From NCBI GenBank assembly GCA_015146655.1, contig VKHL01000046.1:62001-126000 (forward strand): a DNA stretch of 64,000 nucleotides. Direction: 5' to 3'. The DNA comes from Ochromonas danica (taxonomy: Eukaryota > Sar > Chrysophyceae > Chromulinales > Chromulinaceae). Positions 42,400 through 51,861 of the stretch are shown one piece after another. Each line of letters begins with the position of its first letter. The first letter of the stretch is position 1. Position numbers and translations under genes: made by a program. The notes beneath the pieces were generated by a model. That model was not told where the DNA came from. It did not search any database and was given only the letters and a program-made list of their open reading frames with translations.

Positions 42400-44186
42400 T
42401 TACTCATTCTCGGGAAGGAGGGTAGCTTTAATTTTTCTTCCAGCAAACAGTCTTCCATTGAGTCCACGATAAGATTTCAAAGCACTTTCTTCATCCTCAT
42501 AGCTCAATGTGATCGTTGCTGCATTCTCCACTTCGTTGACTTCAATAACAATATCGCCAAGTTTTCCATAGTTTCGAGCTTCATCGCCAATTTCTTCTTC
42601 AAGTCCAGGATCCTTGGTATCCTCAACAGTTACCATGTTATCCAATCGAACGCGTTTGCATAGCTTTGACGGAGGTAGAGTGAGAGATTGAAGTTGGCCA
42701 AAACGAACCTTAGAAATACTCTCGATCTCCAGAGCAACCTTCCGTAGCATGTAACCTTGCATGGCCTTAATAGCGTTTTGGGCGCTAGTATCGTCCTCAT
42801 ATTCCAGGAGCACATCATAGTAAGCAAGAGGTTCAAGACGCTGAGCGGGAATCGTCTTATTGGTCTTGATTGATCCGTGTAGCTCAAAAAGTTTTAACAC
42901 ATCAGCAATATTCACTTCTTTTGGGATATTGCTAACCACTATACATGGCGATAATACCCCGCCCGTTATCGTCACAGGTGGTGGTCCAGAAGGGATGGGT
43001 GGATTACTAGGAACCGTTGCCAAGGGATTCAAATATTGAGCCTGTTGTGCCACAGCTGCTGCTGCCACAATCTGACACAACAATATTCTCTATTAGTTCC
43101 GTATACAGCGTTTAAAAGGAAAGATGGATGCTCACTTGTTGTACAAGAGCTAAATTTGTATTGGCATTTAAACCCAAGAAAGGTGCAGCAGCATTGGCAC
43201 CTGGAAAAGCACCGAAATTGATGCCCATTGGGTTGCCACCAATAGAAGAAGTCGTCCCATTGCCATTGAAAGGTCTTCCAACTTTGATCTACAAGCACGC
43301 TTTACATCAAACATGTCCAAAACCAAGAAAGAAAAACAGCAAAAAACAGAAGGGGAAAGAAAGAAAGAGAGACAAAACAAAGAGACAACATCCACAACAA
43401 CAACATACACCAAGACAAAGAAGGAACGAACAGAGAGAGAAAGAGAGAAAATATATGATCATTTCTGATTAGCTGGATCATAGAAGATTGATCAAGAAAG
43501 ACAGCAAGAGCATGAGCATGTAGCAGAATACCATATATTATGACAATAACTAATACTAATAGTATCTATCCTACAACAACTACAACAACTACAACAACTT
43601 ACTTTACGACCTCCAACTTGAAAACCATCCATAGTCATAGCAGCTTCAGCATGTGCAGGTTCACTATATTGAATAAAGCAAAATCCTTTATGCTTCCCTG
43701 TACTATTATCCAAGGTCATATCACAACTCACAACAGGACCAAACACTGAGAACAAAGCAATTAGATCTGCTTCACGAAGATCATAATTGATAGAACTAAT
43801 AATTTCAACAATCCATACAAGAGATATAAGAGATTAGCTCATTTTTTTTTAAAATCAAAAATAGAACAAAGTTTGAATTAATATCAACTAAACTAGATTT
43901 ATACTTTAGTACTAGTAGCTACTTACCCCACATAAATACGACTATTTGGCTTGGGTAACTGTGGAGTTAATAGCGAGGAAATACCAGGTAGAGGAGATGT
44001 GGTTAATGTAGAAATTGGGTAAGAAGAGGAAGGTGGAGGTGGAACTGGAACAGAAAGTTGTGGAGGGGCTGTAGGAGGAAGTGGTGGCCATGGAGACGAT
44101 TTCTTTCCTTCTTCCACATTATCTACATCCCATCCACTTCTTCTCTTCCTCTTCTTACTTTCATCACCAGGTGGTGGATTGCTCAT
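42400..44186 (-). CDS. PUF60: PUF60-like splicing factor with two RRMs and a UHM
   Basis: Four exons (44186-43927, 43795-43603, 43288-43136, 43071-42400) give 425 residues. After a Pro-rich N-terminus the first RRM starts RIYVGSINYDLREADL, continues KGFCFIQYSEPAHAEAAM and ends IKVGRPF. A second RRM-like unit begins CIVVSNIPKEVNIADVLKLF. The last domain (CKRVRLDNMVTVEDTKDPGLEEEI ... GLNGRLFAGRKIKA) is a U2AF-homology motif with the RxF element (RLF) that binds Trp-containing ligand motifs. The RRM1 wording and the UHM fit PUF60, which helps U2AF and U2 recognise 3' splice sites. Human PUF60 has a canonical RRM2. Here RRM2 is shorter and degenerate, so a U2AF65- or RBM39-type relative is the alternative. 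Confidence 0.75.
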
Positions 44187-44753
44187 ACTAGACTATTATC
44201 ACACTAGGAGAGATGACCACTTGGCTTGGCAATTATTGCACCACAGCAGGGAGAACTACTGCCTGAGCGCTAGAGAGAGTTATAACTCATAGAATGGTAC
44301 TTTTATTAGTAGCATCTGAGAGTTTTAACTTAAGTTAAGTTAAACTTGTCCATTTATCTTAAATTAGACCAAATCAATCCAATTCCAAGAAATATTATTC
44401 TAATAATCAGCAGAAGTGTTTTCATTGTAGTGAACAAAGATGAATGCAATACAGGTGGTGTGTAACATCATGTGCATAAGAGCAACTCAAAGTGCATTGT
44501 TAAGAAAGAACAGATAGATTTACTACTTACACAGATTACATCATGTTCTAGGAGGTTGCAGCAACTACTTGAATGAGCAAGAGTAGTAACTTTGTTAGTA
44601 GCCAAGGAAGCTAATAACCCAACAGTGACATTTCTGTTCTGCCACGAGGGGGGGGGGGGGCGAGGGCACAGTACAAAGGAACTCGATAGTGTGTGTGAGC
44701 TAATCCGATCAAAGCTGTCCCATGGTTCTTGAAAACAGGGAGAGAAGAGGCTA
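44187..44753. other. PUF60 promoter region to DPM2 3' end
   Basis: Contains an overlapping pair of TTAAGTTAA (44330 and 44335) within a partly palindromic TTAACTTAAGTTAA stretch about 145 bp upstream of the PUF60 ATG, and a run of 13 G at 44648-44660. No gene was seen. Confidence 0.5.
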
Positions 44754-45072
44754 TCATCTCTTTTTTCTCTTGCCTACTTCAGTGACAAACACATACCCCA
44801 CATAGACTCCCACCACTGAGAGAAGAAGCACAAAGATAGTGGTGGGGATGGAGATCGCATAGACTTGAGGAAGGAAGAGACTATGCACAGGATGGTTTGG
44901 AGCCATGAACGGCTTTGGACAGTAGCACAGACAAGTCATCAGTATCGTAATTAGGGAGAGAGAAGGGGGTAGAGGAGCTTACCAGAACTAAGACCCATGT
45001 AGAGTAGTAAAGAAAGATGACACCTGAAAGTATGAGAATACCAGCACCAATCACACGATCAGATGATGCCAT
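44754..45072 (-). CDS. DPM2: DPM2, regulatory subunit of dolichol-phosphate mannose synthase
   Basis: Two exons (45072-44983, 44912-44754) join in phase 0 to 82 residues, close to the human length of 84. Two transmembrane helices are evident (residues 8-30 and about 55-75). The sequence between them, PFMAPNHPVHSLFLPQVYAISIP, follows the family pattern PF...H..H..FLP..YA..IP, and the protein ends in a short basic tail. DPM2 holds the catalytic DPM1 in the ER membrane for making dolichol-phosphate-mannose, used in N-glycosylation and GPI anchors. The small size makes it easy to miss without splicing. It is head-to-head with the gene at 45299. Confidence 0.9.
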
Positions 45073-45298
45073 TGATCAGCAGATGAACGAAAATGTTGAT
45101 CGCTTCATTCCATGGAGTCCGTGGAATCCATGCTCTCATGGCAACTTAAAAGAGGAAGGGAGGCTTTGTGAGCAAATCAAGGCAATTCAATTCCAATTAT
45201 CATCATCACGGTCTTTATCCGCGGACTGTGTTATATTATATCAAATATTGATATCTCCTTGTCAAGTATTATTCCCCCACCTCACGGAGTGAGATCTC
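45073..45298. promoter_or_regulatory. Bidirectional promoter region, DPM2 and a plastid membrane protein
   Basis: A 226-bp divergent gap with a CCATGGAGTCCGTGGAATCCATG-type imperfect repeat near 45110-45133. No TTAAGTTAA element. Confidence 0.4.
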
Positions 45299-46072
45299 AT
45301 GCAAGAAGGTCGTCTTTTGTTATTGTCACGTTATGTGATCTTTGTCTTGTTACTGTGCTGGAGTAGTGAGAGACTCACACTCTGCCATGCTTTCCACCAC
45401 TCAACCTCCTTTCATTCAGTACACCTCCTTCACTCCACACCTCCTCGCCACACCCCACACACTTTCTCTTATCCCTTCCTCCCCACTTCATATCCTTCAG
45501 TTGGTTTTCAGTCTTCTTCTTCTTCTTCTTCTTCCTCTTATCGTCTGCAAAGACAGCCATTAGCTCTTGATCTCACTAATGAAAGAGAAGTAAAACAAGC
45601 TGTCAATCAGACCATGCAAGGAGTCGTCAATCTTCTTCAAGGCAAAGGATGGAAAGGTCAAGGATTATTTTCTAAAGAACAACTATCCAAACTTGGTTTA
45701 CAAATGCTTCTAGCTTATGGTTTTGTCTCTAATGTCTCTTATATTACCTGTATGATCATAGCATGGGTAACTCATGGGAAGAAATATGGTCTGAGTCCTT
45801 TAGCACCAGGACAATGGAAGTTCTTTCTTTTGATTTATTCTGGACTATGGGCAGCCAATAATGTTATTCGACCTGCTCGCTTTAGTCTTGCCTTAGCAAT
45901 CTCTCCTCTCTTTACTAAGTTGATCGACTTCTTTCAAGCACGATTGACTGTAAAGCGGGTAACAGCTACAGCTATAGTGGTCTTCTTAGTCAATGTGGTT
46001 GGTACAGTGAGCTTCTTAGTCTTGGGGTTACTAACAGCTACACGACTTGCTCATGTCCCTTTGCTTCCTTAA
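45299..46072 (+). CDS. Plastid-targeted membrane protein, conserved, function unknown
   Basis: Single exon, 257 residues. The N-terminal hydrophobic segment ends LTLCHA|F, a signal peptide with an aromatic residue at +1, followed by a His/Ser/Pro-rich transit-like stretch to about residue 85. The mature part starts with a short amphipathic region (VKQAVNQTMQGVVNLLQGKGW), then a hydrophobic segment with YGLSPLAPGQWKFFLLIYSGLWAANNVIRPARFSLA. I recall that pattern from uncharacterised cyanobacterial and plastid proteins distantly like FAM210/DUF1279. Three or four membrane helices are likely. No catalytic residues were seen, and I assign no function. Confidence 0.65.
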   Translation: MQEGRLLLLSRYVIFVLLLCWSSERLTLCHAFHHSTSFHSVHLLHSTPPRHTPHTFSYPFLPTSYPSVGFQSSSSSSSSSYRLQRQPLALDLTNEREVKQAVNQTMQGVVNLLQGKGWKGQGLFSKEQLSKLGLQMLLAYGFVSNVSYITCMIIAWVTHGKKYGLSPLAPGQWKFFLLIYSGLWAANNVIRPARFSLALAISPLFTKLIDFFQARLTVKRVTATAIVVFLVNVVGTVSFLVLGLLTATRLAHVPLLP

Positions 46073-46862
46073 TCCCTATATAGACAAACAAACATACAAT
46101 TGATAATGAATAAAGCTAATATAGCTAACTGTAGCTATTCAGAGGCAAATAATTAAGAGAGAGATGTTTGTGGCTGAAGTCTATTAATCATCTAAATTAA
46201 GCAATGCTAACAATGGTCAAGAAATGTAGTAGTATACAATATGTACTAGAAACAAAATGTAGTACTCGCATGCAATATATCCACCTGGTCTTTCAAAGCA
46301 CTACTAAAAACGAGTTAAAGGTGTTGTGCCTGTGTGTGCTGCGCTGGGCCTGCTGTGGCTCAGATTCATCCTATTTGGCTCAGATACAAATAGGGAAGAT
46401 TCATCCTGTTCAAATAGCGATTGCTTGATGTGAGGACACAATTGTGCGGACTATTACTCGTCGTCTACTACCACTTATTATTATTCCACTACTGCTTAGC
46501 CTAACTTCCAATTCAAGTTAATGTTACTCATAGTGTAAAACTACTACAGTAGATAAGACACCACACTGTAGGAAATAGACGAGGAAGAAGAAGAAGAAGA
46601 AGTCTCTGAGGTATAGTAGACTAGACTAGTAGTAGACATTGCAATTACAAAGTGAGAGAGTGGCAGAAGAAGAAGAAGAAGAAGAGAGAGACACCATACA
46701 TACTGACTGTTGTTGTAACAACAATAACACTGCCAACAACAACAACAACAATCACAATCATTGTTAATGTTGCTTTGTTGGTACTTGTACTGTATGAAGA
46801 GAAGAGAGAGATCAGTTAAGTTAACGGCTTAAGTTAACGGTTAAGTTAGACTAACGGTTAAG
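46073..46862. other. Convergent intergenic region
   Basis: Contains GAAGAAGAA and AAC microsatellites (near 46585, 46670 and 46735) and two complete TTAAGTTAA copies at 46816 and 46829. A third at 46858 overlaps the stop codon of the HEATR3-like gene. No gene was recognised. A short plus-strand frame near 46204-46428 has no protein features. Confidence 0.5.
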
Positions 46863-49678
46863 TTAAGAGTTGTTGTTACCATTCAAGCAAGAGTGTTTGT
46901 ATGACAAGAAGTTAGTAAGATTCTGTAAAGTCTCTTCTACTTTCTCTTCATCTTCTAATGACAACACTTTCTTCTTCTTACTACTGCTACCACTACTACC
47001 ACCTGTCGTACTATTCATATAACTTTGATTTAATTGCATTTGTATAGAAAGTAACTTCCCACCTAATCCCATCTTAGCAAAGGCTGTTAGATAATCCATA
47101 TCATCACTAGCATGAAGATCAATGAGAGCATTCACACAGACATCCATGACAAGGATAGAAGATCGATGAACATTGTCATTACGACTACCTTGTGATGAAG
47201 AAGAGGTAGAAGAGGTAGAAGAGGTAGAGGTATCGAAACTAAAAGCTGATGGTTGCATTGCTCGATTGATTAAAGCATTGGACAGTAGACTGTGATAGCT
47301 CACTGGTAGTCGACCACTCCCACCTCCTGCTACACTACCTTCACTACTGTTACTACTACCAGTAGTAGTGGTAGTAGTAGTAGAGGAGGAGGAGGAGGAG
47401 GAGGAGGTGGCGAGGTAGGAAACACAAGTCACCACAGAGACTATAATCTCCAAATAAGGACATTGTAGCCATCTTAAGACTAGTGTAACTAACTCTTTCA
47501 CTTCATCATGTTCATGTAGATTAGATAAGGTAACAATCTCTAAGAGAACATGTAATAGTTCCCAACATAAGACAGCGTTGTTTACAATTGACACTTTCAA
47601 TGTTGTACTACCTCCTCCTCCTCCTCCTGCTCCTCCTCCTGCTCCTCCAACTCCCTCTTCTTCTTCCAAGGAGGTAATCCAACTAGATGAGATAATCTTC
47701 TTCTTCTTCTGACTCTGACTCTCATTGTGATCGTCTAGCATGATAACTGTCGAGGCAATTGCTTCTACAGCACCATGTAACCAAGTCAAATGTTCCATGA
47801 GACCTCGTAGGTAACCTTGCATGTAATGATGACGAATAGCTGCTACCGTCACTGTCACTGTCCCTGTCCCTGTCGCTGCTGCTGTAGTGGTAGAGAGTTG
47901 GCAGTGGAGGAGGTCCAAGCGACTGCTTTCAATCGCTGTGGTGGTAGTCTTCTCTAAGGTGACCAACACCTGGCAGCCTAGTCTATCAACTACATACTGC
48001 ACTGGACTACCACTGTTACTACCTCCTCCTCCTCCTCCTGCTGCTGCTCCTCCTCCTGCTCCTTCTGAGGGGGTAGGAGATGTACTAGTGAGGTGGTAGT
48101 TGAAGACTGTTCGGAGATGTAGAATCGTCTCCATCATGTTAGCTGTGACTTTGCCTTCATGGAAGACAATAGCACTTTGTTGAAGACTTGCTGCAGAGAC
48201 TACTACCCCCTGCTGCTGACTACCTCCTCCTCCTCCTCCTCCTGCTTCAGCATAGAGTGTAGCCTGCTCAGTCAAGAAGATCGCAGTCCCAGTGAGCATC
48301 TCTAAGATAGTCTAGACCACAAGCAAGAGTGTTAGGGGGTGGGGGGAAGGGGGACAGAGAGGTAGCTAACCTCAGCGAGAGAGAGCTGCCACTGGCTCTC
48401 CTCCTCCTCCTGCTGCTGCTGCTCCTTGTCCAGGACAGTCTCTTCCGTCTCCATGCCTTCATCTACCACTGCAGAAGTGGTAACAGTTGGGGTCGAGGTA
48501 GTGCGAGGTTGTGGCGCTACCAAACACACACACACATCGTGTGTTAGTCCAAAGGATAACAGAGGGTAGGGTAGGGGGGAAAGGGGGGATGGTAGTGGGT
48601 TACCTTGTAGTAGTTGTGGGTCAGCGAGCACACGTTGAAGCACAGCTAGCAGAACCTTCACTACCTCCATCATACCCAAGGAGGTGGTGGAGGAGGAGGA
48701 GGAGGATGCTCTACCTCGACTATGCAAGCATAACAAGATCTCTAATAACTGTAAGAGTACTACCCAATGATCATAATCCTTCTCTTGTAGAGATGGTATA
48801 CTAACCAACACTTCTCCTCCTCCTCCTCCTCCTCCTCCATCACCTCCTCTTACTATAGTAACTTGACCAGCAAGAAGAAATTGATTAACAAGGTTAGATA
48901 CGAGAAGATAGTCTTCCTCGCGTACTAACTCCACACAGCGTGTCTTCAGAGCGACGATGAGGACGTTACCCACTGTGTTCACTACCCGCAGAGGTGACAC
49001 CTCCTCCTGCTCCTCCTCCTGCTTCTTCTCTGCTACTACTACACCATGAAGACTGCCTTGTAAGAGAGAGAAGAGGAAGGGTAAGAAGTCTCGATAGTGT
49101 TGACCAATCTCTTCACCTGCCTCAGGTAAGGTAGTCAAGATGTTAGCAATAGAGTAGAGGAGGTTCTGCCTGACGTCATCCACTCCTCCTCCTCCTCCTG
49201 CTCCTCCTCCTCCTGCTCCTCCTCCATCAGTCATGACTAAAGTAATAGCAGTACGAAAGATACCCACACTAATTAATCGATGACATAATTTAATATCATG
49301 ACAATCACTTAATGTTTTTAATGCTTGACTAGCTGCTAATTGTACTGGAATACAATGATCAATCAATCTCATACCAAGTTTCATTAAAATCTTCTTGGAA
49401 GCTAATGCTTCAAGTGAACCGTGTTGTGTTATGTTAAACTGATAAAGATCGGAAAGTAAACGACAGGCAGCTTGTCGTTGAAGATGATCTAGACTACCAA
49501 GATTACTTTCTAACTCATTTAATGCCAGGTTATCTATTACCATATTAGTAGCACTACTGTGACCACTGTGAGAGGTAGAGGTAGTGGTAGTAGTGGTAGA
49601 AGGAGTGGTAGTGTTATAAGAACCACCACCAGTACTATCTAATGGACGATGTTTCTTAGTTGGTTTAGCCTTTCCCAT
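46863..49678 (-). CDS. HEAT/ARM-repeat protein, HEATR3/SYO1-like
   Basis: Probable exons 49678-48604, 48516-48371 and 48311-46863 give 889 residues. The 87-nt first intron is a multiple of three and open, but has GTAACC...GGTAG ends and encodes a non-conserved CVCLV stretch. The protein opens MGKAKPTKKHRP, the short basic start of HEATR3/Syo1. It continues with armadillo-type helices (QRQAACRLLSDLYQF, PVQLAASQALKTLSD, RQNLLYSIANILTTLP). Syo1 co-imports ribosomal proteins uL18 and uL5 for 5S RNP assembly. Many Gly, Ser, Glu and Thr homopolymers from trinucleotide repeats interrupt the repeats. The assignment rests on the start and general repeat form, so another ARM protein is possible. Confidence 0.6.
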
Positions 49679-49988
49679 TTGTTTTGTTTTGTTTTTTATT
49701 CCTTATTTATCTGATAATAGTTATGTTGTTGTTGTTATTGTTGTTGTTGTTTGTCTTCTTCTTCTTCTTCTTGTTGTTGTTGTCAATGACTGGTCCGCCG
49801 CCTTAAGTTAACATCACCATAGAGAATGGATTTAACTTCACACCACAGAGAACATCTTAAGTTAATGCCAGAGCTGCTGTGAGAGTGCCTTAAGTTAACA
49901 CCCACTACATTTGTTTGGAAGGGCAGCAAGAGAAAGTAGTTGATCTAGTGATGCTGTCTGATAGTAGTAAACGAAAGGAAAGGAAAGC
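49679..49988. promoter_or_regulatory. Bidirectional promoter region with three TTAAGTTAA elements
   Basis: A 310-bp divergent gap. TTAAGTTAA occurs at 49803, 49857 and 49890, each time preceded by CCT or TCT/TCC-like bases (CCTTAAGTTAAC twice). A TTG/TTC microsatellite lies near 49720-49785. Confidence 0.55.
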
Positions 49989-50984
49989 ATGATGATGTGG
50001 GTTAGCTTGTTTCTTGTTGTACTATATGTAATAAGTATAACAACAATTGTACTTGCAACAAACAATAATCAATGTGTAGCAACAAGTGGTACAGGACAAT
50101 ATATCTTATTAACAGGATCACATAATTTCTTATCCTCAAATTTTGGTCAAACTTTTGTTCAAATTCCTGATTTTTATCCTACTGTCATAGAATATTGGTA
50201 TGGTTGTTCAGTGGATGAAAGTGGTCAACATATGACAATTGGTTCAAAATCAAGTGGTATATGGTATTCAAAAGATTTTGGACAAACTTGGACAGGATCA
50301 GATGCTACTCTATTGGATACTTATATTTCGATTACAACAAATGCTATTGGTGATCGTTTAGCAAGTGCAAGTAGTTATGATAATAGTCTACCAGGTCCAG
50401 GTGTTGTCTATTTTTCTTCAAATGGTGGAGAAACATGGATTATTAATAATTCTTTACATAGTAAAGTCTTTATTAAAATTATTTCTGATTCTACAGGACA
50501 ATATTTAGCTGCCATTGGACAACAAAGTTTGACTTTGAAATCAGGTATACTTATCATCTCGGATGATTTTGGAAAGACTTGGCTCAAGTTAGCTGTGCCT
50601 TATGACACATTTACATCGATTACCTGTGATGCGACTGGTCAACTATTGACTATCACGGGTACGAATGCTAATTATCTCTCCAAAGATCGTGGTGCTCATT
50701 GGGAGACAATTGCAAAGATCTACCCTGACTTATGGTATATCAACTTCTATCGTGTGTCAGCCAGTGCATCAGGTAAGAACCTGTTGGCCTTAACCAATGA
50801 CCGTGAAGTTTTCGTGTCGTCTGACTTCGGTCAAACATGGGGTATCGCCTATAATCACAATGAGAGTTGGCGCTACGGTGCAAATAGTGCTGACTTCAAA
50901 GTGCTAGTCGCATTGACTTCATATGATGTCACAGTATCTCGTGATGCTGGTGCGACGTGGACCAACGTCCCACTGAAGGTGTAA
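49989..50984 (+). CDS. Secreted Asp-box (BNR) beta-propeller protein
   Basis: Single exon, 331 residues. A signal peptide covers about residues 1-24. Regular Asp-box motifs (S-x-D-x-G-x-x-W) follow: YSKDFGQTW, FSSNGGETW, ISDDFGKTW, LSKDRGAHW, VSSDFGQTW and VSRDAGATW. Spacing of 45-55 residues gives a six- or seven-bladed propeller. Such folds occur in sialidases, sortilin (VPS10) and YCF48-type photosystem II assembly factors. Sialidase catalytic residues (Arg triad, Tyr/Glu) were not recognised, so a binding or scaffold role outside the cell is more likely. It is head-to-head with the HEATR3-like gene. Confidence 0.75.
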   Translation: MMMWVSLFLVVLYVISITTIVLATNNNQCVATSGTGQYILLTGSHNFLSSNFGQTFVQIPDFYPTVIEYWYGCSVDESGQHMTIGSKSSGIWYSKDFGQTWTGSDATLLDTYISITTNAIGDRLASASSYDNSLPGPGVVYFSSNGGETWIINNSLHSKVFIKIISDSTGQYLAAIGQQSLTLKSGILIISDDFGKTWLKLAVPYDTFTSITCDATGQLLTITGTNANYLSKDRGAHWETIAKIYPDLWYINFYRVSASASGKNLLALTNDREVFVSSDFGQTWGIAYNHNESWRYGANSADFKVLVALTSYDVTVSRDAGATWTNVPLKV

Positions 50985-51289
50985 ACGATGATGATTCCAA
51001 CTACCCGCTGAGTTTTGAATATTGTTCTTTCGTTTTGGTCTTGGTTTATCCTCTTTTGCTATGTTCCCCAATATACCATTACCTTACTATAGACAGGTCC
51101 AATTGTATTGTTTGTAGTCCAGCTGGTCCGTCGCTGTAATTTAAACGTTTACCGTTTGATGTAAGAATGCTTCGACTACTTTTTTATATATTCACCGAAA
51201 GGTCAAAGCTTTCTTGATCCAACTAATAAACTAGATTATCGCTACATTTAAGTGATGACATGATCTTGACTATCATCAACCATCTCCTG

Positions 51290-51760
51290 CTTTTATTCTA
51301 TTCTTCCTGATAATCCATCCCATTGGATAGATCTTCACACTCCAACTGTTTCAGCGATGGGGCTGGTCGCTATTTCTCCACTTTATACAAGAAGTCCAGA
51401 AAATATACAGTAGTGTGGTTAAGGTGGCATTCATGAAAATGCTCCAACTACACGCTCAACATTCTTTGGGTGGACCACTCGCAAACGGATAATTTAACAA
51501 CTTCTCTTTCTGACCCTTGCGCTTGAAGGGAGATTAAGTTAGAGTTAACTAGCTCGCGAAGTTATTAATACTGGATCAATGCCAAGACAACATGTGTCAG
51601 GCAGTCGCCTTGATGGTGATATCTGATTGAAGAGCTTGGAGAAGAGGTCATTCTTCAGTGTTGACGAATGTGTAATAATGTCATCAACATAGATGATACC
51701 TCTTGAAAGGGTTTTTCAAGTCAGCTAAAGTAATTAATTTATCGAAACCTCGTAAAATCT
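51290..51760 (-). pseudogene. Decayed MATH-BTB fragment
   Basis: Scattered stretches match the MATH-BTB gene at 55330-56391. Around 51320-51390 the sequence resembles its 56229-56290 part. At 51418-51440 there is the AAGGTGGCATTCA motif of 56348. At 51625-51665 it resembles 55858-55910 (GAGGTCATTCTTCA), and at 51680-51740 it resembles 56000-56060 (ATCATCAACATAG..., TTCAAGTCAG). No open frame survives. The rest of the gap 50985-51861 shows no gene. Confidence 0.5.
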
Positions 51761-51861
51761 GGATTGTACAAGTAGTTGACCAGAGGGTAATAGCTATACT
51801 TTATGCAGTTCATGTAAAGCTCTCTCGCCCTCTTCTATTAGTTAAAGTTATGGCAGCCACC

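Noticed and set aside
46204-46428. Short plus-strand open frame of 74 codons in the convergent gap
   Set aside because: Composition is irregular, it has no domain or splice context, and it overlaps likely 3' UTR sequence.
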